64,000 nt of DNA, from the NCBI RefSeq assembly GCF_014898055.3, contig NW_023605083.1, positions 63,776,228 through 63,840,227 on the forward strand. The letters are read 5' to 3'. This DNA is from Talpa occidentalis (Eukaryota; Chordata; Mammalia; Eulipotyphla; Talpidae). Position 1 is the first letter of the stretch, and each line of letters opens with the position of its first letter. Made by a program: the position numbers and the translations under genes. Shown in pieces: positions 46,920 through 58,411 of the stretch. Under the pieces are notes generated by a model. The model saw only the letters and a list, made by a program, of their open reading frames with translations. It made no database searches and was not told the origin of the DNA.

Positions 46920-47115
46920 AAGAAATGTTTTTTCATTGTGGAAACTGTCAAAATATACCAAAGTAGAGAGATTCAGCACAGTGAACCCACACACTCATCA
47001 TCCAGTTTCAACATATGTCAACTTAGGTCCAGTCTTGTTTTATCTCTACTCCTACCTACTCCCTCACCCCTTCAGATATGACTTTTCAAAAAGTGATTTT
47101 AAATATAGAAATTTC
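46920..47115 (-). mobile_element. Old L1 3' UTR fragment
   Basis: Antisense L1ME-type: gtgaacccacacactcatcatccagtttcaacatatg, ccagtcttgttttatctctactcc. It is followed at 47150-47330 by an old repeat (ctcatggccccttcctccatcttc) that I cannot name. Confidence 0.55.
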
Positions 47116-47334
47116 TTACACTCTGGAAGTCAGACGAGCAACATAAGTCTTTGTGAAATAATATCAGGGTACAAGCAGTGCTGCATTCTTTCTGAAGACT
47201 CTAGGGGAGAATTTATTCCCAGTGTCTAGAGCCTCCTACATTCCTTGGCTCATGGCCCCTTCCTCCATCTTCAAAGCCAACTGCACAGCATCTTCTCTCC
47301 TCTCTGACATCTGCTTCATCATTACATTTAGAAA

Positions 47335-47785
47335 AATCGAGGTAAAATTACCCTAACATAAAAATCATCATTTTAAATTATAGAATTTTGTGGTCTTTTT
47401 GTAATCACCACTGTCTATTCTAGAACATTTTTATAACCCCAAGAAGAAACCCTGTACACATTAAGCAGTCAATCCCCAGCTCCCCTCTCTCAGCCCAAGT
47501 GTTATAAACAATGCTGCTTGCACATATACTGGGCAAGTTCTTGTTTGGACACTTGCTTTCAATTTTCTTGGCTGTATACCAAGGGATGAAATTGCTGGAT
47601 CATATGGTAACTCTAGGTTTAATTTTGTTTTGAGCAACTGCCAAACTGTTTTCCACAGTGACTGCATCATTTTAACATTCCCACCAACAATTAAGGATTC
47701 CAATTTTTCCACATCCTCGTCAACTCTTATTATTTTCCTTTTTTTTAGCCATCCTAGTGGGTGAGTGTGAAATGGTATCCCAGGT
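47335..47785 (-). mobile_element. Old L1: ORF2 C-terminal remnant and 3' UTR
   Basis: Minus-strand peptide pieces SLWKTVWQLLKTKLNLELPY and DPAISSLGIQP are the end of L1 ORF2. The DNA reads ggatgaaattgctggatcatatgg and ccaccaacaattaaggattcc. The frame then breaks. Confidence 0.75.
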
Positions 47786-49875
47786 GATTTTTAAACACAT
47801 TTTGGCTTGAAAGATACACAGAAGTTTCAACTATTAGTTTGCTCTCCTTTTTGCTTTCTGTGCTCCTTGTTTACAAATGAATAAAAACAACTGGGATTTA
47901 TTCAACACTGATCATGTTCTTGGAGCTGTGTTGCGCTCTTCTTCACATGTATTATCTCATTTACAGACTATAAAGTACATGATTTCAACAGCAACCTAGA
48001 TTCCCGTGCATAAACAACCCTGAAGGTAATTATCAAGGTGAGGCAGAGAGTAGGTGTGTCCTTTAAAGAAGTTTGAAATTGGAAGACACAAATTTACAAA
48101 GCTGTGTACATTTGGGAGTAAAAATGTTTGTTACAGAAGGAAATTCTGTTTGCAAAAGGATTCACTCTAAGGCTCCTTTAAATAGCAAGTTCCTTGATTC
48201 ATTAAACCTAACATTCAACCTAGTAAATCTGAAGAATGGATAACTATTTCAGGAGGTCATCAGTTATGTTAAATGAGGCAAATCCAACCACTTATTTGCT
48301 CATTAGGCCCTCCTCTCTATTTCTCGTCTGCATTCGCAAATGAGAATGTGCTCAACAGGACTCATGAAATAAAATCAAGAAAATGTGTATTGGATCTGGC
48401 AATTAGAAAGTCATCCATCATCTTTAAAAGAGATGTTTCTTCATTGGGTAGGGACGGGGCAGAGAAAGGCAGCATTGAAGATGGCTTCGTTTAGGGTGGA
48501 GGAAGGCTGGGAATGGGGATTGAGAAGTCAGTGGAATTAAAGACAAGTGATTTTTTTACAAAAAAGTTGAAGGAGACAAAGAGAATGGAAAATGGAATGT
48601 AATTGTTAGTCAAGGAATGGTTGGATTTATTATTTCTGGAAGAAAGAGAAACAGCCATATTTTTTGACTTGGGGAAGAGATCCAGATGAAGAGATATTGA
48701 AGATACAGGGAAGAGAGGGATAGCTAATTGATAATGATAAGTGTGTAATAGTGAGCTGATGGGCCAAGGATGTGGGTGTAGTTGTTAGCTTTTGGGGGAA
48801 GGGGATGATGTCCACAAGACCTGAGAAATGGAGGTAAGGGTAGTACCCCGTAAATGAGTTTCTGTGAAGGAAGGAAGCTGGTAATGGAATTTCCATGGGA
48901 TGTCTTTATACCTGGTTTCTACTTTGATAATCTGCTTACCATGAAAGGTTGGGAGTTGAGCGTGGATATTAAGAATGACTGTCTAAAGGAATGGAAGAAG
49001 ACCTAATCAGAATAAAGGAATCATTCTAAAGGACAGCTATACCCTAGGAAGGCAGCTTCTCTGATACTTTTGACTGGACTGTAACATCGGGCTGAGCGGC
49101 CTCCGTGTCTGCGCCAGTCCTGCATTTCTGACGTCCTGCCCAGTGTCAGCTCCACTGCACACTAGACTTGGACTTGTTATCCCCAAGCATCTCTGAGTTT
49201 ATTCTGACTCTACTCCCTTCTCTTCCTTTATTTCCAAACCTTTCCAATGTGTCCTGTAGAACTCCTGCACTGACAAAAAGAAATCCCCTGGTTCTTAGCC
49301 TCTGACCACTCCCACCGTCTCAGGATTTAGCAGGACACTTGCTGTCCCCAAGGTCAGTCCCTGGGAGCTGCTGCCACTTTTGCAACAATAAGCCACCCAA
49401 ACTGCCATGGCTGGAATTGTTGGAAGTCTGTTCAACCTAAGAGCTAGTTCAATCCTCCTAACAAGCTATGAGGTTGGTACTGTTGTCTACAAGAGCCTGT
49501 GGAACATGACCCAAGTGAACCAGCTTGGCAGAGGTGAAGGAGAGCTCAGGAGGCTGGGCTGGCCCTGGAGCCTTTTCTCTCCCAAACTAAAACATCTTGG
49601 CTTTGCAAAGCTCTCGCAGGTGGAGGCTGTTGACTTCTTCTGTGTCCAAGAACCCAGCTGCAGGCACGCTGGTGCCACCGATTCCTAAATCTTTTAAAGA
49701 TTTTGTGTCATGAGTCAAGGTTGCTTCTTGGCTTTTCTACTCTTAATGGCTGAGGAATCTATTTTTTGGGGTTGGTTATAACCTTATTTCTGTTTTGGCA
49801 TGTTTGGGCTTGAGGGTTTAGAACTTTAAAAATCTCTTACTGCCCCAGATTAAGGTTTGAAGGTTATGGACTTCA
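47786..49875. other. Intronic sequence without a recognised feature
   Basis: No exon or named repeat. Purine-rich at 48430-48870. Confidence 0.45.
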
Positions 49876-49879
49876 GTAT

Positions 49880-50095
49880 TTGTTCCAGTTTTTCCACTTC
49901 TTCACCAACTCTTGTTCTTTCTTTTCCTCTTCTTCCTCCCACCTTCCCTAGTGGGTATAAGTGGTGTCCCGTGGTTTGGGTTTGTATTTCTCTAATGGTT
50001 TATGGTGTTGAGCATCTTGTCATGTTCTTGCTGGCTATTTTTATATCATTCTGGAGAAATAGCTACCAGATATTTCCTCATTTAATGTAAGTGTT
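49880..50095 (-). mobile_element. Old L1 ORF2 fragment
   Basis: Antisense L1 text: tttttccacttcttcaccaactc, gtttgtatttctctaatgg, tgagcatcttgtcatg. Confidence 0.6.
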
Positions 50096-50099
50096 CTTT

Positions 50100-50870
50100 T
50101 AATATTTTGGAACCAAACATTTTCAAATCATGCCTGTGGTAGTACTGAGGAAGGCCTTTTAACCAAACTACAAAGGAAATAGGTTAACACTTAATGATCA
50201 CCTGGTAGCCCAGGTGGTTCTAAATTGCCCATAATATTGACTCAAAGTAAACATGATGGAGAAATTTGAGTAAGGGAAATGAAAGAAGTTATACTTTTAA
50301 CAACTTTTGAGTATAAACCTGACTGTCCTCACCAAAAAAAAAAAGGATCCAAAAAGGGTATTTTTTAAATACATGGCCTATCCTAATACACCTTTTCTCT
50401 ATTCACCCTGTTTCTTTCTTTTACCCCTTAAACTGGGGGCAGAATCTTGATATATTTAAGTAAGCCTGTGTGGTGGATGATATCTGCCTTCTTTCCCGAA
50501 CTTACCTTTCTTACCGTAGCTTTCCCTTTCTGGCATCTGTGCATTGAAAGATGTGAAGGCAACCACGCCCCCCAGGTTTACTGGATAAATAGTGATGGTG
50601 TCCTGTTTTCTAGGGACTCTGCTCCAGTGTTTTAGTTCTCTCACTATGAAATTGATAGGGAAGTTGTGATTCGCTCCATCTGTATTTTTCAGAACTGTTG
50701 ACACTGCTTATAGAAAGATCTGGCTGACGCGGAGACTCTCTCTGGACAGATGGAATTATTTCCTGGCCTGGGGCTTTCTTTGCACAATCTTAGCATTTTT
50801 TCTTGCTGTGTTGATTATTTTTCGTCCTGATTATTTTTTATTATTTTTTATTATTTTTCTTCCTGTCTTC
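50100..50870. other. Intron 3 end without a recognised repeat
   Basis: Contains ttattattttt repeats at 50828-50865 next to the exon 4 acceptor. Confidence 0.5.
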
Positions 50871-50874
50871 ACAG

Positions 50875-51033
50875 CCTCTTCCTGAGAAGTTTGTCGTGAA
50901 AGGTGTTGTAGATCGTTTTTCAGAGGAGTTCGTGGAGACCAGAAGGAAAGCTCTGGATAAATTCCTGAAAAGAATTGCCGATCATCCCGTGCTCTCTTTC
51001 AATGAACACTTTAATGTTTTCCTTACTGCTAAG
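50875..51033 (+). CDS. SNX30: SNX30 exon 4: PX domain C-terminal half
   Basis: The acceptor is tcctgtcttcacag|CCT and the donor is AAG|gtaagg. There are 53 codons, phase 0 to phase 0. It starts [20 protein letters not shown], so joined to exon 3 it makes the PPLPEK proline loop that borders the PI3P pocket and dips into the membrane in PX domains. The following [20 protein letters not shown] is the PX helix region and includes the conserved basic residues. It ends [12 protein letters not shown] at the PX-BAR boundary. The upstream pyrimidine tract includes a run of ttattattttt units. Confidence 0.96.
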
Positions 51034-51536
51034 GTAAGGACAGAATTTTTCATATTCTAACCATCCCTCCCAAATTAGGCTTTTTTTTTTAACCACAGCA
51101 GGGGCACGGTCCAGGGAGGGCAGGGTGGTGGTGGGTGGGCGTCAGGCTCTTTCTTAAAAGCTGCTGTGGTGTCTCGCAGGCCACTTTCATGAATGGCCCA
51201 CTGTGGTGGGTGTCACACATTTGCTTTCTTTTTGCCTATGCCCCTTTGCATGAGCAGGGCAAAGTGTTAAAAGGCAGAGGAAACACTTGCAGTAGCAGAG
51301 GAAGTTAGAGGATTTTCATTTGCAAAAGCAGCAATAAGGATTTCCTTCCATACCCGTTGGTGGTGTTGCTGGGCGTGACATTCTTTGTACTTAATGATAG
51401 GAAAATCTTTGTTCACTTGATAGACTGATAACTTTTTAAACTTAGGTACAGTGGATTATGTAGCTCAACATTATTTCCCATCTATGCCTTGACCATCAAA
51501 CTTGGAGTAAAATACTTGTTGTTTGCAGCATCCATC
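51034..51536. other. Start of intron 4, nothing recognised
   Basis: No repeat or exon seen up to the young L1. Confidence 0.5.
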
Positions 51537-51548
51537 TTGGCCTGATGT

Positions 51549-53122
51549 GTTTTTTTTTTTTTATTTTTAATATTAAATTTTATTTTTATATTCCCCCATA
51601 CAATTGCAAACGCCCCATTCTGACCCCAATCCTTCCCCTCCCGCCCCCCACCCCCCAAAAAGTGTCTCTGGTTCATAGTTTTTTGTTGATTTTGATTTTC
51701 ACTTTCTTATATTCATTTTCCTGGTCCCTTATTTAAGTTTTCTAGATTCCTGCTATGAGTGAGACCATCCGGTATTTTTCTTTTTCTTTTTGGCTTATTT
51801 CGCTGAGCATGATCCCTTCCAGTGCCATCCATGTTGCTGCAAATTGCATGTGTTTATCTTTTTTGAATGCTGAGTAATATTCCATGGTATATATGTACCA
51901 CATCTTCTTGATCCAGTCATCTATTTTTGGGCATTTGGGTTGTTTCCAAAGCTTAGCTATTGTAAACAGTGCTGCTATAAACATAGGGGTGCAGGTGCTC
52001 TTTGGAATTGATGTTTCTGTGTCCTTTGGGTAAATACCTAGGAGTGGAATTGCTGGATCATATGGAAGCTCTATGTTTAGTAGGTCCAGAAATCTCCACA
52101 CAGCTCTCCATAGTGGTTGGACCAGTTTGCACTCCCACCAACAGTGCACAAGAGTTCCTTTTTCTCCACATCCTCGCCAACATTTGTTGTTGCTAGTTTT
52201 TTTAATATGTGCCATTCTCACTGGTGTGAGATGGTATCTCATGGTAGTTTTGATTTGCATTTCCCTGATTACAAGTGATGTTGAACATTTTTTCATATGT
52301 CTGTTGGCCATTTGCATTTCCTCTTCAGAGAAGTTTCTTTTTAGCTCTTCTGCCCATTTTTTGACTGGATTATTTTCTTTGTTGTTGCTGAGTCTCATCA
52401 GCTCTTTGCAGATTTTTGTGATCAGTCCTTTATCATTAGTGTTGGGTGCAAAAATGTTCTCCCAGTTGGTGGGGTTTCTCTTTGTTTTTGTTATTGTCTC
52501 TTTTGCTGTGCAAAAGCTCTTAAATTTGATGTAGTCCCAGCTGTTTATCTTTCTCTTCACTATCACTGCTTTGGGTGATGTGTCTGTAAAGATGTCTTTG
52601 ATGTGCAAATCCCGTAGTGTTTCGCCTATATTTCCTTCTATGTATTTTATGGTTTCAGGTCTTATGTCTAGTTCTTTAATCCATTTTGAGTTGATTTTTG
52701 TGTATGGTGTGAGGTAGTGGTCAAGCTTCATTCTTTTGCATGTAGCGACCCAGTTTTCCCAGCACCATTTATTGAACAAACTTTCTTTGCTCCAATGCAT
52801 AGTCTTTGCTCCTTTGTCAAAGATTAGTTGACCATAAATCTGTGGGTTTATTTCTGGATTTTCTATTCGATTCCATTGGTCTGTATGTCTGTTCTTGTGC
52901 CAATACCATGCAGTTTTGATGATTATGGCTTTGTAGTATAGTTTGAAGTCTGGGAGTGTGATGCCTCCATTTCCTTCTTTTTTTTTCAGTAGAGCTTTGG
53001 CTATTCGGGGTTTTTGGTGATTCCATATGAATTTCATCAATAATTGTTCTATTTCTTTGAAGAATGCCATTGAGATTTTGATTGGAATAGCATTGAATCT
53101 GTATATTGCTTTTGGTAGGATG
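51549..53122 (-). mobile_element. Young 5'-truncated L1
   Basis: About 1.57 kb, antisense to SNX30: oligo-T (poly(A) tail) at 51549-51562, a 3' UTR of about 180 bp with a G-rich tract, then an uninterrupted ORF2 end. Exact 12-nt duplication ttggcctgatgt at 51537-51548 and 53123-53134. The open frame and intact duplication show recent insertion. Confidence 0.93.
51742..53122 (-). pseudogene. L1 ORF2p C-terminal fragment (truncated)
   Basis: Open from the 5' truncation point to a stop at 51742, about 460 codons. It begins [20 protein letters not shown] and covers the region after the reverse transcriptase core through the Cys-rich domain. The motif [18 protein letters not shown] fits CX3CX7HX4C. 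It ends near MVSLIAGI. The endonuclease and reverse transcriptase domains are absent, so it cannot make a working ORF2p despite having no internal stops. The typical L1 landmark [14 protein letters not shown] segment ([10 protein letters not shown]) and [12 protein letters not shown] are present. Confidence 0.92.
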
Positions 53123-53184
53123 TTGGCCTGATGTTTTTTATTGTTTTTTTTTTTTAACTTAAAAACTTGTTTAAGGAATTTTTA

Positions 53185-53431
53185 TTTATTTTTTTAAAGA
53201 TTTATTTATTTATGCATATGAGAACTGGGATGTTAGCCAGCGGTGGGGGAGCTGTATGTGTGAGAGGATTCACCAGAGAGACTGGGGAGCAGAACAGGCA
53301 GATGTCCTGAAATATACTGCTGAGGGGAGCAGCAGGCAAGACAGGAAAGGTTCTGCTGCACCATGTGGGTTGCTCCCTGGCCAGGGATTAAACTTGTGCT
53401 GCAGTGGCTGCTTGTAGCTTGATACCGCTGT
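53185..53431 (-). mobile_element. tRNA-Glu SINE, type A, truncated at the head
   Basis: Reverse copy that lacks the final ccagggaggcc. Duplication (t/c)taaggaattttta at 53171-53184 and 53432-53445. Confidence 0.88.
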
Positions 53432-53445
53432 CTAAGGAATTTTTA

Positions 53446-54045
53446 AAAGTTGAAATAACACTGCATTAGAACATTCTATAAGTTTCAGGTGTTCATCATT
53501 GAGCATCAACATGTGTCTATGCCAAGGTCATCACTATAAGTCCATTTCTGTTCTTCACTCTTGTCCTGAGTTTCTCAGCACTGCTTTTCTGCATTGTTTC
53601 CTGCTCCCCACCCTCCACTCTCTACCTTCCTTATATGGCTTTGGCTGGCATGTAAGTAAATGAATGGAATAAGTCTCAACTCTTAAAATTTCTCCTAAAG
53701 ATAACTTTGAATAATTTGTGTGGAAGAAATGGGTGTGTTGTTGTTTTGTTTCATTTGTCAGGGTTTGAAAAGTTACGTTGAAAATCATGTGTGTTTAAAG
53801 AGTAAACCTGCTTAGAACAAATCCAACTCTGTTAAAAGAAACATATGGCAGGTGAGGCTGCTGGATATGATGGCAATAGGGATTCTCTCGTGTATATATA
53901 ATAGGGTTAGGTCTCTTAACTCACTTCCGTGTTTTCAGAGTCTTCCATTTCCATAAAGAAACCACTTGAAGGCATTGTCCTATTTTATCTTGACCTTGGG
54001 AATGACTGCGCCCTTGAGGTTTGTTTGTTTACGTGTCATCCTTAG
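53446..54045. other. Intron 4 end, nothing recognised
   Basis: No repeat or exon seen. Confidence 0.45.
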
Positions 54046-54241
54046 GACCTGAATGCCTACAAGAAGCAAGGGATGGCACTGCTGACCAGAGTGGGCGAGT
54101 CAGTCAAGCACGTCACTGGAGGATACAAGTTGAGGAGTCGGCCTCTTGAGTTTGCAGCCATCGGTGAATACTTAGATACATTTGCACTCAAACTGGGAAC
54201 CATTGACCGAATAGCTCAGCGGATCATCAAAGAAGAAATAG
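54046..54241 (+). CDS. SNX30: SNX30 exon 5: PX-BAR linker and first BAR helix
   Basis: The acceptor is gtcatccttag|GAC and the donor is ATAG|gtgagc. It has 65 codons plus one base, so it ends in phase 1. The peptide begins [20 protein letters not shown] and ends [13 protein letters not shown], with the next Glu codon split G|AG across the intron. The first part fits the amphipathic linker helix typical of PX-BAR nexins, and the remainder the start of BAR helix 1 (family knowledge). No young insertion lies close to either splice site. Confidence 0.95.
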
Positions 54242-55609
54242 GTGAGCCCTTTGTCCAGATCTTCATCAGTGCAAGGACCACATTTGCAGAAATGGCATTC
54301 CTGCGTGCGAGCAGAATCCACCTGTAGAAATGCTGGAATGACAGAACTGGGGCTACTTTCTTTATAAACCCAATGCATAAGAGGAGGGGAAAAGAGGCAG
54401 TGCCCAGAATATAATTTTGCGCTCCATTCTTTGCTCTCCTCTCAGCCTTGTGCTTGCTTTCCCCATGGCAAGCAACTACTTTTGAGCCTCTAGGTTTCTC
54501 TACTTTTATTTCTCTTAAACTTAGCATGAAAAGTAGACATTGACTCAACAGTCTTTCATTCATAGGAATGACAACTTAAAAAACCATCATAGTTATCTTT
54601 TCTGACAGAAAAATGGTTCACAAGGACAGCACGGTGACCTGTATTTGATCAGCTTATGATCCCAAGGAGCCTTCAGACTTGAATTTGACTCCTCTGTCCC
54701 CCCACTCTCCCTGACCTGGAAAGTCACTGAGGCCTTTATTATTCCTGGTTGTGGCCACCTGTTGTGCTATTTCCCGAAACATTGGGGCTTTTTTGTTTTC
54801 TTACACATATGTGGCCTAGACAACCAGAACAATGTGAATGATCATGGTGGCTGGCAGGTGATGTGCAACACCTTGAAAGAATTCTCCAGTAAGTGCCCTT
54901 CACTGACTGCTAACAAATGACAACATTCCATTATAACAGCAAGAATCCTTGTGATGGCCCAGATTTTCTTTGTGAAGAAACATAAATGAATATTTTTTCT
55001 TGTTCCTGCGCCTTACCTCTCCTTTACCCACTGTTGGCATTGGAGATAGCCTCAGGGGCCACCCACACTTAAGGAGCACATGGAATAAATTTGGATGGGA
55101 CCCTGCATGGGGGACGACCCCTGAGCAAGAGAGTGAATCTGTTTATGTAAGGTCACGTTTGTATCAAAATATTTCCTAAAATTCCATTATGAGTGATTTT
55201 TTTCCTCTTAAAAATAGCCCCCTGAACCTGTATGAAACTCTGCCCACGTTGCCTGCTAAGATACTGCTTTTCTGTGTGTATCAGTAAGGGGTGATTTCTG
55301 AAGATGCTTCATGGATGTAGGTCCTCTATGTTTCCCCAAAAGGCTCTGGAGTCCCCATTAATCAGAAGCATGGAATTCTCACTGTTGGGTACAGTCAATT
55401 GATGGCTGTTATGATGTTTGCTGTGATACCAGCACTTAGAGATGAAAGAAAAGTTATGTTAAAAACTGAGCACATTTAAAAGGGCAGGCTCAGGTGAGTA
55501 ATGGTCAAGGACACATACCTTGCTGTCAGGCACTCCTGGCTTTGGTGGGTTCTCAGTAATACCAGTGATTGCTACCCAGATAGGCCTTTATTGGCTTCTC
55601 TTCTTTTAG
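54242..55609. other. Intron 5, no repeat recognised
   Basis: A 1.4-kb intron that appears free of SINE and L1 copies, unlike its neighbours. Confidence 0.5.
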
Positions 55610-55809
55610 AGTACCTTGTGGAGCTGAGAGAATATGGGCCTGTGTACTCCACGTGGAGTGCGTTAGAGGGCGAGCTGGCGGAACCCCTGGAGGGCGTGTC
55701 TGCTTGCATCGGCAATTGCTCTACAGCCTTGGAAGAGCTGACAGACGACATGACGGAAGACTTTCTACCTGTGCTCAGGGAATATATTTTATATTCTGAC
55801 TGCATGAAG
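55610..55809 (+). CDS. SNX30: SNX30 exon 6: BAR domain helices
   Basis: The acceptor is ttggcttctcttcttttag|AG and the donor is AAG|gtaagc. The first two bases complete Glu from exon 5; 66 further codons end in phase 0. The peptide includes [40 protein letters not shown] and [15 protein letters not shown], an acidic, Leu-rich helical region expected to lie in the dimerising BAR coiled coil. The next exon should encode the rest of the BAR domain, but I could not find it between here and base 64000, so intron 6 exceeds 8 kb in the window. Confidence 0.95.
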
Positions 55810-56680
55810 GTAAGCTGACTCCTTATGCATTTAACACTTTGTTATAATCATTATTGAAAATTAATAGGGTGCAGTAAAAATTTCCTTCTTCCTATGTGGG
55901 CAGATTCAAACGTATAGGCTGATGTTGTGACATAGAAATGGAACATATGGTGAACCAAGTTTGTGAATTAAGTGAAAAAATGGTTTGGAAGCGGTTCTTA
56001 CTAGTGTTCTCTGAAAATTCAAGGAGATAGAACATCTACTAATGGGGCTAAGATTGGGGTTCCTCTCTTAGTTTGAAAAGGTCTTTGGGATCATCTTATC
56101 TGACTTGCTCATTTTACAAGTAAAGAAACAGAGCCTTGTGGTCTTTTCTCTGTTTTCATGGTGCAGTGCTAAAGACCTTGTGTCTGTGCCTTTTCTGTTG
56201 GCCAAGCAGGATCAGTTCCTGCTTTTTGCAGGGCTCTGTCTCAAATTGTCTTTAAACACATCCTGACTGGGTACATTCTGTTCCATTGGAAGGTAGAGAG
56301 AAAGCATGGAAAATGTAAGGTTTTTATCAGGCCACATGGAGCAGATGGAGCAGCGAACAGTGAGGACAGCTTGTACTAGAAAGAGGCTGAGGATGTGTTT
56401 TCCAAGGTTGCTGTGGGGAGAGAGTGAACAATGCCTTGTGGGGTTCCCAAGTTACCCACAGGCCCAGGACTTAAGTTAAACACCCTGTGGTTATCTGTAC
56501 ATGAGTCCATATGTGGGATTTTACATCCTGTAGATAACAAGTGTGTAAAAAGTAATTAGGATAGAGCTGGAAGGGACATCTTAGATTCCTTACCATATTT
56601 CTGGCAGTACCTTTGGAATACTGCATATTACAGCCAAACCAAGACATGTGACATGTGGATGTGGAAGTGTGGGTTTAAAG
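55810..56680. other. Start of intron 6, nothing firm
   Basis: A weak MIR-like stretch near 56090-56140 (tcattttacaagtaaagaaacagagcc). Confidence 0.4.
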
Positions 56681-56695
56681 ACTGAGTTTATCTTT

Positions 56696-56960
56696 TTTTT
56701 TAAAAAACATTTATTTATTTATTTATACAAGCACTGGGTATAGTCAGAAGCGCAGGAGGGTGAGAGAATTCACCAGAGCCAGAGCGGGGAACAGAGCAGG
56801 CAGACCGACGAAGTACACTGCTGAAGGGAGCAGCGGGTGGCAGGAGAGGTCTGTGCACCATGTGGGACCCTCACCTGGCAGCTGGGGATTGAATCTGCGC
56901 TGCAGAGGCTGTGGGCACTTCGCAACCTAGCGCTCAACCACTGCACCACCAGGGAGGCCC
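56696..56960 (-). mobile_element. tRNA-Glu SINE, type B
   Basis: Complete reverse copy. Exact 14-nt duplication ctgagtttatcttt at 56682-56695 and 56961-56974. Confidence 0.93.
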
Positions 56961-56974
56961 CTGAGTTTATCTTT

Positions 56975-58235
56975 GAGCAGAGATACTTTGAACATTGTCT
57001 GGGAAAGCCCTGTTCAAATGTCCACTATTTCATCCTATGGTGTTCTGCTTTTCCCCTCAGGATCCACAAGGTGGGGCTGATGAGTCAGACTGTGGGGAAG
57101 TTACTAGTTTATGCGTGGGGTGGACAATTCTCCTCTTTCAGAAACTGAAGGTTTTCTGGAACATTGAATTGAGAGAAGGAGGGGGTCTGTACCTTTCTAA
57201 ACAAAAATGATTGTCTGTTGAGGACCTAATTTCTTGAAAATATGAAGAAGCAGGGTCTGGAAATATACACGATGAAATCAAATATCTTTAAAGATAGAGG
57301 GTGGAACAGTTTAAACTGTGAGATCCCCAGTGGTGATAGACTAAATACATATTTCAACTTCTTCCTTTACATGAGTCTGCAGCAAAGAAACACTACAACG
57401 ATTTTTAAAAAAATAAAAGACAACAACAGGAGGGGAAACAATTGCAGTCTAATTTGGGGACAGAAGGCAAATGAAGAGATAATGAGGGACTTAGGTCACT
57501 GTAAAATGCTGCCTTATAGGTGATGATGGGAAGAAACTAAAGAGCCCCTGATTTACACCATGGAAATCTTCATAAGGTTTACGTTTTACCTGCACCAGGT
57601 ACCTCTGAGACTGAGGGAGAGATGGATTATTCAGAAATCTGTTTAAGAAGCAGTGTAGCTTCTGATTCTGTCCTCTCCTCACCATAGGGGCCACTCCCTC
57701 TCTGGAGGAGCTGGAAGTATAGTCTCTCGAGGGGGTAAAACGGAGGACAGAGGGACGCCAGGGGTGGCTGAGAGAGGGGGCTAAAGTCCTAACAACAGCA
57801 TGTTGAGTAAAAGGTTATTGAATGTTGAAATTCTTAGTCATCTTCCCCTGCTTGGCTCTCAGCTTCTTATCTTCAATGCAAAGATTGAAAAAGCCTTTTC
57901 TAGAAAAGCTGAATAGACCAAGAGAAGAGGTTTGCTGATGTTGAGGGAAGACCCCGCAGAGTCCCTGTAGAGAATGTCAAAAGCTCTTGGTGTGCAGAGA
58001 CCTTTTAATTGGATTTTTAGTGTCTCTCCCGGGTGAGTGGGCAGACAGGGGTCACCCAAGACTGAGGGAAGCTCTATTATGACTATCATGTAAAAACTTT
58101 CAAGCATAATGAGTGAAACATCCTTGAGGGAGAAGAAAATTTCCAGGGCGGGGGAGGGCGGGAACATGGATAGCTTTAACAAGAGAAGAGGTGATGTTAC
58201 CACCATCAAACAAAAATTTTTAAAAATTCTCAGAG
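56975..58235. other. Intronic sequence without a recognised feature
   Basis: No exon or named repeat recognised. Confidence 0.45.
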
Positions 58236-58236
58236 A

Positions 58237-58325
58237 GGGCCTCCCCGGTGGTGCAGTGGGTTGAGTGCTGCGCTGTGAAGCTCTCTGTAGCATCTGTAGT
58301 GCGGGGTCAATTCCATCCAGCCACG
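58237..58325 (+). mobile_element. SINE head fragment without tail
   Basis: Only the tRNA-like head is present (gcctccccggtggtgcagtgg ... ggggtcaattccatccagcc). No A tail follows and no clear duplication is seen. Confidence 0.7.
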
Positions 58326-58411
58326 GAGAAACCCTGAGAAAGAGAAGCATCACTGAAGTTATTTAAGAGTGACAACCAGGCATGAAGACACGATATGCTG
58401 CTTGTGAGCCT

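Larger units (their letters stand above)
32606..55809 (+). other. SNX30: SNX30 gene, exons 2-6 (partial gene span)
   Basis: Five exons with AG acceptors and GT donors join without a frameshift (192+111+159+196+200 nt = 286 codons). The product is a PX-BAR sorting nexin. From established knowledge, SNX30 binds PI3P on early endosomes and pairs with SNX4 in endosomal recycling and ATG9A/autophagy traffic. The PX domain runs from exon 2 through exon 4 and the BAR domain begins in exon 5. The human protein is about 437 residues, so roughly two thirds is seen here. Exon 1 (start codon, Ser/Pro-rich N-terminus) must lie upstream and the rest of the BAR domain downstream. Introns 2-5 are about 9.7, 8.3, 3.0 and 1.4 kb. 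SNX7 is the close paralogue; the [14 protein letters not shown] stretch in exon 2 favours SNX30. Confidence 0.93.

Noticed and set aside
51742..53070. A 442-codon functional host gene
   Set aside because: It is the end of L1 ORF2 inside a 5'-truncated insertion with target duplications.
57061..57210. Possible next SNX30 exon after cccctcag
   Set aside because: The peptide after this AG does not continue the BAR domain and no proper donor follows.
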